Positions 43,509-55,029 of a stretch of DNA of 64,000 nt are shown here, in pieces. The position numbers and the translations under genes are program-made. The DNA lies in contig NW_026999483.1 in the NCBI RefSeq assembly GCF_037126465.1, positions 62,001-126,000 on the forward strand, read 5' to 3'. Below the pieces are notes generated by a model. The model made no database searches. It was not told the origin of the DNA and saw only the letters and a list, made by a program, of their open reading frames with translations. Source of the stretch: Ornithodoros turicata (Eukaryota; Arthropoda; Arachnida; Ixodida; Argasidae). How positions within the stretch are numbered: the stretch's first letter is position 1; every line of letters starts with the position of its first letter.

Positions 43509-43661
43509 CAGGGTGTCGAACCGAAACGTTTTTCGTTCCGGTTTTCGATCCGGTTTTCGATCCGGTTCTATCATAAACGGTCCGGTACCGGTTCTGCTCC
43601 GGAGCAAAAAAATAACGGTTCATACCGGTTTTAACTGGTTCCGCTTCTGGTGGACATATTC
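43509..43661. repeat. ACCGG-rich hAT-like terminus, copy B
   Basis: Begins CAGGGTGTCGAACCGAAACG and continues through GGTTTTCGATCC repeats to GGTTCCGCTTCTGG. It is the reverse complement of 730-882. The sequence is cut at 43,661 by the LTR retrotransposon and resumes at 48,114. Confidence 0.65.
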
Positions 43662-43885
43662 TGTTACATGGAGGTCCAGTTTATTACTTTAGAGAATACA
43701 TAAGGTACGTGTGTACCGGCTGATAGTTCGAAGGAGACTGCGCCTTAGCGTTCGTCTTACGTTTACACTTGAGTGCGGGAGAACAAAGTTCACTTGACAG
43801 TGTCCGGCTTCGAGTGTTTCGGGCAGGTGTGTGTGTGTCTCGAATAACCGCTCACATGATCGGTTGCTATGCGGCGTACGCAGCA
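43662..43885 (-). repeat. 3' LTR of the Ty3/gypsy element
   Basis: 224 bp; TGTTACATGGAGGTCC at its left edge and GGCGTACGCAGCA at its right edge. Confidence 0.95.
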
Positions 43886-44111
43886 CTCTTTCCCACCCAT
43901 GAAAAGTGGTCAGTGGTGTGACCTGTGTCGCGGTCGGAGCAAATATCGATGTCCTTCGGTTTCTGTCGACTCCGATGTGTCATCTGTGGTGTCATGGGGC
44001 CGCCTTGGATGGGTCGGATGCGTGAGCTGTATCACTTTCGGAAACCGCGGTATCTGCGCCGTAGCGGGTTCGCATCTGGTCAAGGTGGCGTGTGACAATA
44101 CCCTGGGCCGT

Positions 44112-45059
44112 TTACACTTTAGCCATGCGACTTCCTAGGCCCTCAAGCACGACACCCGGCATCCATCCCGGTCGATCGCATTGTTTGCGCACGTAGACAG
44201 GTGCTCCAGGTTTCAAACGACTGTCCACGTCTTGCAGGGTTGTCTTTTGGTTTTTGAGCACCTCGGCCTTGATGATATCCAAGCGACTACGTGGCAGAAA
44301 ATTGAATAACATTTCCGCAGGAGCCTTTCCCCTATGGGCAGCTGATGGTGTCCTTCTGTGGTTATGTAGCCAGCGTTGGAGCCGGATTTCCAGTGGTCCG
44401 TCCGTCAGCTTCTTAAGCGCTTCTTTTACGCTTCTAACAGCCCGTTCTGCAAGTCCGTTTGACTGCGGATTATAAGGAGCTGTTCGCATGTGGCGAATCC
44501 CATTTCTGTTTACGAATTCTTGGAAGGCCGCACCTGTGAATGTGGTGCCGTTGTCAGTTACGATGCACGTTGGTAGTCCGAAGCGGGCACAAATGTCTCG
44601 GAGATGAACAACGGTCACTTCTGCAGTTGCAGATTTTACCGGGATAGGCTCTATCCAGCCAGAATGACTATCCACAACGACTAATATCATTTTCCCTTCA
44701 ATGGGGCCCGCATAGTCCATGTGTATGCGAGTCCACGGTTCGGCGGACGATGGCCATGGCAGTGGCTCTTGAGATGGTGGTGATGATGCCGCCTGCTGGC
44801 ATATCGGGCACGAACGTACTCGTTGTTCCACGTCTCGGTCGATTCCTGGCCACCAAATCAGGGTTCTGATGAATGCTTTGGTTGCATTAATTCCCTGGTG
44901 TGTACCGTGAAGCTCTGCGAGCAGAGCGTTTCTTGCTCGTTCTGGTATCGCTATGCGCTGTCCACGCAGTATCGCGTCTTTTTCAACAGATAGTTCATGA
45001 CGTCTCGGCCAGTATGGTTCTAGATCCGGGTCGTCCAGTTTTGCAGGCCAGCCCTTCAC
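44112..45059 (-). pseudogene. Ty3/gypsy integrase
   Basis: The 315-codon frame has the HHCC zinc module (HGTHQG ... CPICQQ), the first catalytic Asp in HMDYAGP, the second in VTDNGTTFTG and the Glu in GLAERAVRSVKEAL. It ends with the conserved CDRPGWMPGVVLEG tail. A frameshift at 44,112 leads into a short C-terminal frame, 43,910-44,098. Confidence 0.93.
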
Positions 45060-45799
45060 GATCCTAGCTTTTCAGCTTCTGCATAATTGGGTCCTTGAGT
45101 GTGATGTCCACAAGCTGCTTCCCCGATATTGGGCTCGCGTCGAACATGTCGAGAGCATGCTGTGTCACTTGTTCCATCGGGGTGCACGTTATACTGAACT
45201 GGAAGCCGGCTAAGAGCGTCAGCGTTTCCATTGTTTGTCCCAGCCTTGTACTTCAGTGTATATTGGTAGCCAGCCAGTATCAGAGCCCAACGCTGTATCC
45301 TTGCTGCAGCTACCGTCGCTACAGGCTTGTTTTCACCAAGAAGTCCCACCAGTGGCTGATGGTCAGTTTTCAGGACGAATTTTCTTCCCAGTAGGTAGTC
45401 CCTGAATTTTGTGATGCCGAAACTGATAGCCAGTGCTTCTTTTTCCAGGTGAGGATAGTTCTTCTCTGCATCACTTAGTGTTCTTGATCTGAACGCGATG
45501 GACCTGTCGACGCGATCAATGTTGTGTGAAAGTACTGCTCCCAAGCCGTACGGTGATGCATCACATTCGAGGATGACGTCCCTCGACGGATCAAAGTGTA
45601 CGAGGAACTCCGCTTCTGCGAGTGTTTTCTTGGCATTTTCGAAAACCTTAGCTTTTTCTCTTCCCCAGCGCCAGCGGGTATTTTGTACCAGCAATGCGTA
45701 CAGGGGTGCTAGTAGCGTTGACACGTTAGGCAGGAAACTTCGGTAATATGTCAACAGTCCCAGGAAAGAACGTAGTTCCGTCACATTCCTCGGTGGCAT
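45056..45799 (-). pseudogene. Ty3/gypsy RNase H
   Basis: Starts in the RT connection (ELRSFLGLLTYYRSFLP) and has the RNase H motifs ILECDASPYGLGAVL, LEKEALAISFGITKF and KTDHQPLVGLL, ending at NADALSRLP. A frame change separates it from integrase at 45,056. Confidence 0.9.
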
Positions 45800-46733
45800 A
45801 GCCTTGGAATTGCATCAACTTTTAGTTCTGACGGATGCAGTCCATTTCTGTCGATTGTGTGACCCATGTACGTCACCTGTTCTTTGTCGAACTCGCATTC
45901 CTCACGTTTCAGACGGACACCGTACTCCCGGAATACTTGGAATACCTTCTTTAGAGTCTGACCGAATTCGTCCTTCTTCTCAGAAATGAGGACATCATCC
46001 AGGTATACTTGACATCCTGGTATGCCGCGTAGCATAGACTCCATTTCCCTTTGGAACAAGGCGGGCGCTGATGCAATGCCACAGGGTAATTTGTTGTAAC
46101 AGTGCAGTCCCTTGTGCGTGCTTGTAACGGCAATTTTACGTGACTCTTCGTCAAGGGGAACTTGCAAGTATGCATCGCGGAGGTCGAGTTTTGAAAACCA
46201 ATAGCCTCCTCTCAGTGAAGCGAATAAGTCATCCACCTTTGGCAGCGGGTACAGTTCAGTTGTGCATGCCGGATTAAGTGTAACCTTGAATCACAACAAA
46301 TACGCACTGAACTGTCCTTCTTCTGCACAGGTACAACTGGCGTCGCCCAGAGCAAGTGGCTGACAGGTGTGATGATCCCTTCATTTGACAGTCTGTCTAG
46401 CTCTTCTGCTACTTTGTCGCATAATGCGTAAGGCGGAGATCGTTCTTCGAAGTACTTTAGCGTGGTTTCGGAACGCAGGTGAAGATGTACAGGTTCTCCT
46501 TTAATCACCCCTAGGCCAGGCTCAAATAAGTCGCTGAACTCACTTGTGAGGTTTCCGATCGTGGCATCATGCGGTGTTCGCAGGACGTTGATGTTGTGAT
46601 CCAGAATACTCAAGGCGTCCATAAGGTCCCTTCCTACCAAGGCTGGTCCGGAGCAGCCGACCACATATAGCTGTCCGTCACCCTCTTTACCCAGGTGTTC
46701 AACTGGTAGTCTGAGAACACCGAGAACAGGCAA
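45781..46733 (-). pseudogene. Ty3/gypsy reverse transcriptase
   Basis: 46,733-46,212 carries GIITPVSHLLWATPVVPVQK and DSSVRICCD; after a frameshift near 46,290 the next frame has WFSKLDLRDAYLQVPLDEE (first catalytic Asp), LPCGIASAPALFQREM and VYLDDVLI (YLDD active site). All key RT residues are visible, but not in one frame. Confidence 0.92.
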
Positions 46734-46781
46734 AGTTTCAAGGTAGCACGACAGTTTAATGTCGCATGGCGAAATAGGCGG

Positions 46782-46997
46782 TCATGCCGTGGCATGCCTC
46801 TTGTAGATGTCTTCACTGATCACGCAAACTGGAGATCCTGTGTCGAGCTCCATATCTAACACAACTCCAGCCCACTTCAATTTGAGCATGATTGGCTTCA
46901 TCTTACTTGAAGATGGTCCCTTTAGCGTGCACAGGTTGAAGCATTCTTCCGTAGAAGATGTCTCAGCGTGGTTGCCTTTGTCTTCTACCAGTTCCAA
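46782..46997 (-). pseudogene. Ty3/gypsy protease
   Basis: The aspartic protease motif ELDTGSPVCVISEDIYKRH gives the catalytic Asp. The frame stops at 46,782, before the RT region. Confidence 0.85.
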
Positions 46998-47864
46998 GGA
47001 GTTCGATTGGTGCTTTGAAGATATCTTTTGCTGCCCGTCTTACATTGACTAGCGAGGTGTCCGCGCTTCTTGCATCGGAAGCACTCTTTGTCTTTGAACG
47101 GGCAGTTTGGAGGCTTGTGCTCTTTGCTTTCACACCTGATACACGAAAACGACTTCTGTGAGTCTTTCGGCTGTCGTTCTTGCTTGCTTTGCTTGCGAAT
47201 CGCGTTGACGGCTCCATTGACACCCGACGCGGATGCCGCACTCGGCTCAAGTTCCTTAGAGCTCTGAGCTGCAAGCTCCGCTGCCGTAGCAATCTCAACA
47301 CTTTGTGCGAGTGTCAAGGTCTTGGGCTTCGTCAGCAAAACTTTCTGGACGCTCTTATCCTTAATTCCGATGACAAATCTGTCGCGCAAGTTGCGTTCAA
47401 GCGCAGCACCAGAGCTACAGCGGTCAGCGATTGCACAGAGTTCGGCAACAGAAACAGTAACGATTTCTCCCTCACCTTGCGTGCGGTTGTGAAATCGAAA
47501 TGTTTCCGCTATTTCCGATGGCTCTGGACTGAAATGGCTTGTTAGAGTTGTCATGATTTCGGTATAAGGCACTTCCATTGGTTTCCTTGAGGCGAGAAGT
47601 CCACGCAGTCTGCTGTGTGTCGGTGCACCCACCGAAGAGATGAAAATGATGAAAAAAAAATCTCTTTTTCTTCTCGTCCGTAATGCAGTTGGCATCATAA
47701 AAGGCGTCCAGTCGTTCCTTGTACTGGTCCCATGTTTCCTCGAGCTCAATGAACTCTGGTACTTTTCCGATGGCAGACATGAAGGTAGGAGCAGGGCCGG
47801 TTCCTTCCGTCTTGGGCATGACGTATCGAGCGCTACCACCAAGAATATGTACTGTGAATGTCAC
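46985..47864 (-). pseudogene. Ty3/gypsy gag
   Basis: Begins in frame 47,864 (MPKTEGTGPAPTFMSAIGKV, then a WDQYKERLDAFY capsid-like helix) and shifts frame at the A/T-rich homopolymers near 47,640-47,670. It continues with capsid-like MTTLTSHFSPEPSEIAETF and two zinc knuckles, CIRCESKEHKPPNC and CFRCKKRGHLASQC. The homopolymer shift could be a real mutation or an assembly error. Confidence 0.85.
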
Positions 47865-47893
47865 GTAGATCCAGATCCCGTACTCGTCGCCAG

Positions 47894-48113
47894 TGTTACA
47901 TGGAGGTCCAGTTTATTACTTTAGAGAATACATAAGGTACGTGTGTACTGGCTGATAGTTCGAAGGAGACTGCGCCTTAGCGTTCGTCTTACGTTTACAC
48001 TTGAGTGCGGGAGAACAAAGTTCACTTGACAGTGTCCGGCCTCGAGTGTTTCGGGCAGGTGTGTGTCTCGAATAACCGCTCACATGATCGGTTGCTATGC
48101 GGCGTACGCAGCA
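47894..48113 (-). repeat. 5' LTR of the Ty3/gypsy element
   Basis: 220 bp, nearly identical to the 3' LTR. On the minus strand it is followed, after one C, by TGGCGACGAGTACGGG, a primer binding site starting with TGG. Confidence 0.95.
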
Positions 48114-48577
48114 TATTCATTCCCAGATAAAAAATCAATGCTGCAAAATGTAGACCCGTTTATATGAATACATCGTATTTAATATTAATAGGCAGCTGTG
48201 GAATTGGTAGCTCCTGGTTCCTGTAGGTGACTGTCCGTTCAAATAGGCTTTCTCTTTTCTTGAAGCGCATGATACAGACGGACTTGTTTGTCGTGATGTC
48301 ATACGTAAAGTACTTTCTTGCTGGATTGGTGCGATCGGGTCCATCCGAATGCCTGTTGCTGCTTGCTCGAGAGCAAGCACTACCGCACGAGTACGACGCA
48401 AATCGAGGAACACCTTTACTCACAAACGTGCTCGACGGCTCCGTTTTCTTTTCTTCGTGTCCTGTCCACATAAGAGGCGTCACTTCGCACGCGCATGCCT
48501 CGCAGATACGTACAGCTCCCTGCAACCTTAACTTGAACGCCGCTTCGCGTGGCGGAGCAGGAGGAGAGACACCCTAG
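48114..48577 (-). pseudogene. BED-finger-like fragment, copy B
   Basis: The minus-strand frame 48,525-48,160 gives 121 residues from MQGAVRICEACACEV through DRTNPARKYFTYD to YRNQELPIPQLP. It is the continuation of the ACCGG block left of the LTR element. Relative to copy A it is better preserved; both lack a complete C2H2-type BED set. Favoured as the N-terminus of a dead hAT transposase. Confidence 0.45.
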
Positions 48578-49792
48578 TGTGATTCACCTGAACTATTGGG
48601 AGAGCGCGTTTCGGGCTGTTCCACTCGCGTGTAGGGGTGTTTGGTTGTTGCTCAAACGCTTTGAAGGCAGAAGGGGGTTGCTTTCTGAAGACGCTGTTTT
48701 CGGGATGGCAATTGTTTGTGTTGCTTGAGATGTACGCTGGGTGATATCGGTAATATCTGCCATATTGGAGGCATGGCCGCCGTTCACAGATAAGAATGAT
48801 TATGTGCACCTGAATGGATTAATAATGATGCTGTATCAACTCGAGACGAAATAAATCAAGTAGAAATTATGTCAGCCATACTAGGTGCGAGCACTGATCT
48901 CCGCATTATGACATAGGGCACTGAAACGGCAATTGAAACAGGACAACTTGTGCATTTTCATGTAGCTACACCTGCGAGTGCTCTTGACAGACAGTACATT
49001 CTTGCGTAAAGAGGATCCGCATAGATATAACCTGTAGTCTGCGTAAACTGCTATAACGTTTAACATACGACTTCAGAGAGAACACATACAGCTCAAAAGG
49101 ACTTGAAGCTCTTTACCCGGCGACGGCTGAATGCCCCAAACTGCTGGGCAGCATCTCAAGGCATGGGTTAATTAGTCCCGGGGCAGTCTGAATATGTGCA
49201 AGAATGTATTGACCATCAAGAACACTTGCAAATGTAGCAACATGAAAAGGAAAGGCACAAGTTGTCCTGTTTCAATTGCCACCTACTACGGCTGACTTCA
49301 TTTCATTCTTTTCTGACTCAAATAAATGTGTGATGCGCTTCTATCCTCGTTTCACCTTGTTATCATCAGCAATGGTGTAGAGCATCGCCACTCAAGGAGA
49401 TGAAACTTCACAATCACAAAATAAAGTTGTTTTATCCTCGTTTATTTCGTCTCGAGTTGATACAGCATCATTGCTGACCCATTCGGATGCACAACATCAT
49501 TCTTAGATGTCAACGCGGCCATGCCTCGAATATCGCTGAGATTACCGATATCATCGAGCATATATCTCACATAAGCAACACAAACAATCGCAATCCCGAT
49601 AACAGCGTGTTTGGAAAGCAACGCCCGTCTGCCTTCGAGGCGTTTGAGCAATAACGGACACCCCTACACGCGAGTGGAACAGTCAGAAACGCGCTCTCCC
49701 AATAGCTCAGTTGAATCCCACTAGGGTGTCTCCTCCTTCTTCGCCACGCGAAGCGGCGTTCAAGTTAAGGTTGCGGGGAGCTGTACATGTGT
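48505..49792. repeat. 1.3-kb imperfect palindrome
   Basis: The outer arms (about 48,505-48,857 and 49,437-49,792) are inverted copies starting TACAGCTCCC...CAACCTTAACTTGAACG. Inside, further inverted pairs continue: GTCAGCC(AT/GT)A(C)TAGGT, GGCAATTGAAACAGGACAAC, and CAAGAATGTA(C/T)TG, leaving a loop of only about 185 bp near 49,010-49,195. No TIR-type target duplication was found. It abuts the BED fragment. Confidence 0.85.
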
Positions 49793-50059
49793 TCAACTTC
49801 GCTGCTCTCAAACAAGAGACACGTTGCGCGAGATTACCGATAGAGAAGCCGTTTCGCAGCACCCTTGGGTCACACATTGGTAGAGAGTCACAACCGGTCA
49901 CATGTACATCTATAAGTCTATGTGCGCGAACGATAAAACTTACAAAGGGAGCCTAAGTGTCATAGTATACCGACATACACCGTAACCGTAACCCTCGTGA
50001 AGTATCCATATGACATGACTTCAGAAGACACGACGACAGTTTCATTCGCCTACGCGTCC

Positions 50060-50215
50060 AAACCGGTGAAGTTTTTGCTTGGACCGAAAACCGTTAAATA
50101 AATTTTTCGGTTTCCCTCCTGAGCGAAAAAAACGTATACGGTTTCGATTCCGTTCCGGTTCGCACCAAAATAGCGGTTTTTTTCGGTTCCGGTTTTCGAT
50201 TCGTTGAAGTGGGGC
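50060..50215. repeat. Diverged ACCGG-type repeat, third copy
   Basis: Words such as CCGTTCCGGTTCG, CGGTTCCGGTTTTCGATTCG and AAACCGGTGAAG place it with the ACCGG blocks at 0.75 and 43.5 kb, but with different edges, so it is an older relative. Confidence 0.5.
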
Positions 50216-50519
50216 GTTAGGTGAAGCCAACTTTCAAATGGTGACGCCTACCAAAGGAACATTTTTCACGCTAGAAATCGGACCTGCATGCAAGCGTCTA
50301 CAAACCCGACGTGTTTTGTTTACTTCACCAGTAAGACGCGGAGCGGTCGCGCGATTGTCGTAGTTCGCGCGTGTGCGGCTCAGGTCCTTGATTTGCACTT
50401 TCGCAAGCCCGGTTTACGGGTTTTATCGGGTTAAACCCGAACCATTTTGATGTAAATCGGGGGGTAAAAACGGGCTTTATCGGGTTTTACCCGAAAACTG
50501 AGGACCCTAGGCATAAACA

Positions 50520-52345
50520 GTATCGCTCATGGATTAGATTGGACCCAAGTGATCCCCACTGAGCAAGGTGCGTGATATATGAGAAGACTGTTATTGTCCC
50601 CACAATCGGCAAAGTCATCTGGCGTGTAAATGCACAAAGTGCCTCTGGTTTTAAAACATTCAAGCAGCCTGTAGGGAGCATGACCTATAGTTGCAGCCGC
50701 TGAGCCACCTTGTGGACAATGAATGTAGCATCCTCCCACTTCTCTTCTGTAAAGGTGCTGTCACACTGGACCAATATGACAACAATACGGCGCAGACGGA
50801 AGACAGACATTGTCACCAAACTTTGTCTTGCTAAACAGTGCTCTCACACTGTGCCATTTGACAGCAACAGACGCAGGTCAACAAAATGTTGCTTCAGTAC
50901 GACAGGTGTGGATGACAAAATTGGCAGACAGACAGTGTCTGATGACATGTCGGCGACGGTTTGAACATTGCTCAAAATATATCGCTGACAACTGACACAT
51001 GGTGCATGAAAAGTTTTTTTCTTGTTGTAGGAAACTTGATTTAATGTGCCATGGACAATTGAGAAACAACATTAAATGGTAGAGCCGGGAACCTGATTAG
51101 CAATCCAGTCACGTACTTGTTTTGGTAGCATCATTTATAAAAACACGTTACCAGTTATGCAGGAACATAAAATACTGCAACAAACTCGACTTAGGGGAAC
51201 GGTTGAAGGAGAGCAGTAAGATGGAATAAATAGAGCTTCCGGTCAGAATGAATAGCACTTGTGGTTAAAACAATTGCGGATGCAGAGTCCGATTGTCTAG
51301 AAGTTGAAGCTCGGGGTCCCCCACTAGGTGGAGCTTCGAAGCATAGATGGAAGAGTTATAAAGAAAGTACTCGAAGCACCTTTGACAAATCGCAAACCAG
51401 AGTGGGGTCCATGAAGGCACACAACACGTATGACAGATACCACAATCTCACTTCACCTGACGCAATCCCAATACACCACGGAAAGCGGCACATCCTCCGC
51501 TGTAGCTGGCCCGATACCAACTGAAATTGTTTTCGGGTTTCATATCCCGAACAAACATCGTACTGCAGAGCCTATGACGGCAGCTTCCCTGCGATCACAA
51601 AGGGCCTGCTTTCAGACGGGCATTGCAAGGCCGTCCAAGGCTAACTCAAGCCGGAGAGACACAGCGCCAAGGGAAATGAGACACACTTGTGGCCGTGTTT
51701 TAGAATGATTGATCAACTCATTGACAATTAACCACAACTAAGGCAGACTTATTTTTTAAAGTATATTGCTCGCTGATGAGGGGCCGTACTTTTGCCAAAA
51801 GGCTGGTTGTACGATGCCATGTTGAAAGAAAGGACAGCACAGCTTGTCGCTGCCATTCACTGTTCTAGGCTCGTTCATCCGCAGGGTCTGCCGAGAGCAG
51901 CAGTCGATGACGGCCAACACACAAATGTCTGTAGGCCATCTTTTGTGACTAGTTCGTGGACAAGGTGTCTTTGGTAGTTGGCCAAAGAGATTCTATCGGT
52001 TGTCGGATCAGTATGAAACCGCCTCAAATGTTGCTAATGTTTTCCAACAAATGTTTTCGTATAGTGAATTCACCATGAGCTTCACTTGTGGTGGGGGAAA
52101 AAGAGTGTACTTTCGACGTCATGGTCTGTGGCTCCCACAAAACGTGTCACTCAATTATATATATAAAAAAAAAAACTACAACACCTAGAATCATGCGGTC
52201 AATGGCATTTGTTCTCCCTAGGTTTTTGCCACCTCCTGAGGTGAATGTCATGTAACGTAACTTTAATTATGTTACAACTGCGAACCGAGGTCGGGGAATC
52301 TGCCAAGTAAAGTGAAGAGCGTGTCTAATTTACTCAAATTATTAG
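50520..52345. other. No gene recognised
   Basis: Short frames only. Nothing supported. Confidence 0.4.
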
Positions 52346-52759
52346 TGATTGACAGGGATATTCAGCAGCTATCCCATTGGAAAAAATAGAAGAACATCCT
52401 GCTCTACGGAGCTCCGCTCCCAGAGGATAGAGCACGACAAATTTTTGCAGCGCGATCTTTGTCAGTTTGTCCGACGAAAGGAGATTGGAAACCCAGCCCA
52501 CATCATCGCAGAAAGAAGTAACACAGGCATGGCTTATTGCGCCTGACTTTCCTTGGGATCATGCTTTCCCTCTCCCTATTTCAGGAACTGTCACCTTTTC
52601 TACAATCACTCTGTGGGCTGGGTTTCAAACCTCCTTTCGTCGGACTGAGATATTTGCGCTTAAAAAGTTGTCACACTTTATGGTCTGGTGCTCCGAAAAG
52701 CATGATGTTCGGCTATTTTTTCTGATGGATAGCTCGTGAATATCCCTGTCAATTACCGT
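52346..52759. repeat. Palindromic element with about 150-bp arms
   Basis: The left edge GTGATTGACAGGGATATTCA pairs with GTGAATATCCCTGTCAATTAC at the right edge (last bases near 52,759). Matching extends inward to GGAAACCCAGCCCACA / TGTGGGCTGGGTTTC with a loop of about 100 bp. Probably a foldback MITE; superfamily unknown. Confidence 0.7.
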
Positions 52760-54505
52760 GAATTTGAGTGAATGCTGCACGTTCTTCATATTGCCGAGTT
52801 CTGAACAGTTGTTGTCCGGATTACACCTGCGCCTGGACATCGAATAAAAGGCTCGGATTTCGGAACTGGTTTGATGAAATTCGGGTATGTGGCAACCCAG
52901 CTAGCAAGTGCTCCATGCACCATGAAAGGCCGGTTGAAGCAGGAATGAAGTGCAGTTTGTGATTGTTAAAAGAGCATTGTTGCAGCAACTTCACTATGAC
53001 AGTTTCATGAGCTCGCAGTGGGGTAGGTGCTTATGTGTTTAGAGAGTGGAACGAGTCAGGCAGCACGTTGTGTGGCCCGCATTGAAGCTCGGTATCTGGT
53101 GGTGAACATTTCACAACAGGACTCTCACTTTGTTTCGATCATTTCGTAGAATATTGTAAATGACACTTTGTTTGCTCCAAAGATGTATAATCATTCTTCG
53201 GCATTTCAGTGATGCGATTGCACTAAGCCATTTTAGAGCGAAGCAGGAAAAAAATCTGTTTTCAACCAACAAAACGGTGCTTTAGAGCAGATATGCTACA
53301 TCATTATTTGCAGTCATATACACTTTATTTTTAATATGCTTTCGGAGAGGTGATGTGGATGTGGTCACTGAATACGAAGGCCAACTCCTTGTAGCAATTG
53401 TAATGTGTTGCAATCAGTTGAAGTAGCTTATGTGTAATGACAAAACTGAGACCAGGATTTTCAACAATAGTCGCAAATGGTGACAGGGTGCTGCAAAACT
53501 TTGAATATATCGAGTGGAGTGTAAATCAGAATTGAATATAGATCACTGCGAGGAATTTCTCATTGGTCATTTTTTTGCCTATATTTTGCAGCTACAGTAC
53601 CAAATATATACGAGACAGAAAGAAAATGCCAAAGCCAGCTTATTGGTGGCAAAAGTATTATGCGTGCTTTTAAAACTACTGACATCTTTTAGTTACTTCT
53701 GCACTCAGTTTGTCCACTGTGCTTTCACACGTCGCTAAAATCACATAGGGTGACATGTTCAATATACATTTCATGTTTCTCGTTCCTCAACGCCAACTAT
53801 TGTATAAGTGTTTTTTCTTTGTTTTTTGTTGTGGAATTAATTTTCACGGTTACCGTGTGTTCCCCCAAAATCGTGAATACTATAAGTTCCCGCGAACGTG
53901 ACCGTCGATATGACGGTCAGAATGGAGAAGGAAATTTGCAAGTGCAAACAAGTAAGAACAACAGTAGTAGATACCTACTGATTACACGATATTTGAATGT
54001 ATTTTGTATGCACATTAAATCACACTGACAAATTATTGTTCAGACATGCATACCATATGGGGATAAATTCCAAATCCAGATCGCATCAGAGCTGGGTGCT
54101 ACTTGAGCAAAGTGTATGTTACCAAGAGCCATGAAGCATGCAGCTGCTTCAGGATACGAGCTTGCAAGTCCAGCTTTGTTAGAGACTGGCCTGGACTCCC
54201 CATCGAGCTTTGGACGATGCTCGTGTACCAGTGCACAGGACAGTCTTTCAGTTCCTTTTTCAAGATGCTGCTAAACACTAAATCATATATACTAATAGAT
54301 TGTATGCCGTTCACGGGATCGTTAATTTACATGCCCAAGAAATACTTCTCGCACCACTGGCATATCAAAACGCGAAAATATTTTCCATAAAAAAAAAAAA
54401 AAAGGACACTTATACAGTAATTGATGGATTGAACAGTAATTGAACAGATTCAGATTTAGAGCTGAAGGGGGTCAAACGACTTAATTTAAAGGCACTGGAA
54501 AAAAC
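52760..54505. other. No gene recognised
   Basis: No domain or TIR supported. An A-tract of 14 lies near 54,390-54,403. Confidence 0.4.
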
Positions 54506-54509
54506 AACT

Positions 54510-54955
54510 TTGATATTATAGTATTTAGTGACAGCAAGAATGTTGTGAGCAACTGCAGGGAAATAGGGAATTACCCCCCTTCATCTCTAAATGAGGCACA
54601 GGAAGCCTTTTGTTCCTTGCAAGCAGAACGTTGTGTATTCTATTCCCCTTGAGTGCAGCTTTGTGTACGTTGGCCAGACGCGCCGGTGCCTCAATGACCG
54701 GATTAGGGAACATGCAGCTAATGTTGAAAGAATGGCCGGGTCTTCGGAACTGGCAGATCATTTACGGGATTGTAAAGCTTCCAGCCTTGCTTCAAGGACA
54801 CTACAGTGCTTGCGTGGGAACCCTACGCACACCGAAGGTTGTTTCGGGAATCCTTAGAGATTGCCACCAGGGGAAACGTAGTTAGCAATGCGTCTTTTAT
54901 CACTCTCGCACCCCTTCAAAGATTTTTAGCTTTTAGGTTGAGATGAACCAATAAA
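54510..54955 (+). pseudogene. Penelope-like element: GIY-YIG endonuclease fragment
   Basis: The frame from 54,591 has NVVYSIPLECSFVYVGQTRR (GIY-YIG core as VVYS and VYVGQ) then CLNDRIREH and SSELADHLRDC. A frameshift near 54,840 leads to a RESLEIATRGN and ASFITLAPLQRFL tail and a stop at about 54,947. Upstream VFSDSKNVVSN resembles the linker between RT and endonuclease. The RT is missing: a 5'-truncated copy. The 3' flank holds TGTGTCTGTGTCTCTCGG and ACCAGCTAGCCTGC. Confidence 0.8.
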
Positions 54956-55029
54956 TTTATTGCTGTGTCTGAGAACCTACGTGTGTCTGTGTCTCTCGGT
55001 CTTCTTCATGAATCTATACCAGCTAGCCT

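Larger units (their letters stand above)
43662..48113 (-). mobile_element. Ty3/gypsy LTR retrotransposon, complete but with broken frames
   Basis: Two LTRs (43,662-43,885; 47,894-48,113) starting TG and ending CA on the minus strand surround gag-pol with the order protease, RT, RNase H, integrase, which defines Ty3/gypsy. A 5-bp target duplication TATTC flanks it (43,657-43,661; 48,114-48,118). The LTRs differ by two substitutions and one 4-bp GTGT repeat change, so the insertion is recent. A polypurine tract (GGGTGGGAAAGAG, minus strand) adjoins the 3' LTR. No env gene is present. Confidence 0.95.
42368..50509. mobile_element. hAT MITE split by a 7.9-kb cluster of nested insertions
   Basis: The left end TAGGGCCCTCAGTTTTCGGG and the right end CCCGAAAACTGAGGACCCTA are inverted repeats, and both flanks share GGCATA (42,362-42,367; 50,510-50,515). 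Inside both ends the sequence is rich in TCGGGT/ACCCGA words. The simplest reading is one MITE later filled by a SINE piece, the BED/ACCGG unit, a Ty3/gypsy element and a palindrome. Two solo MITE halves is the alternative. Confidence 0.5.
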
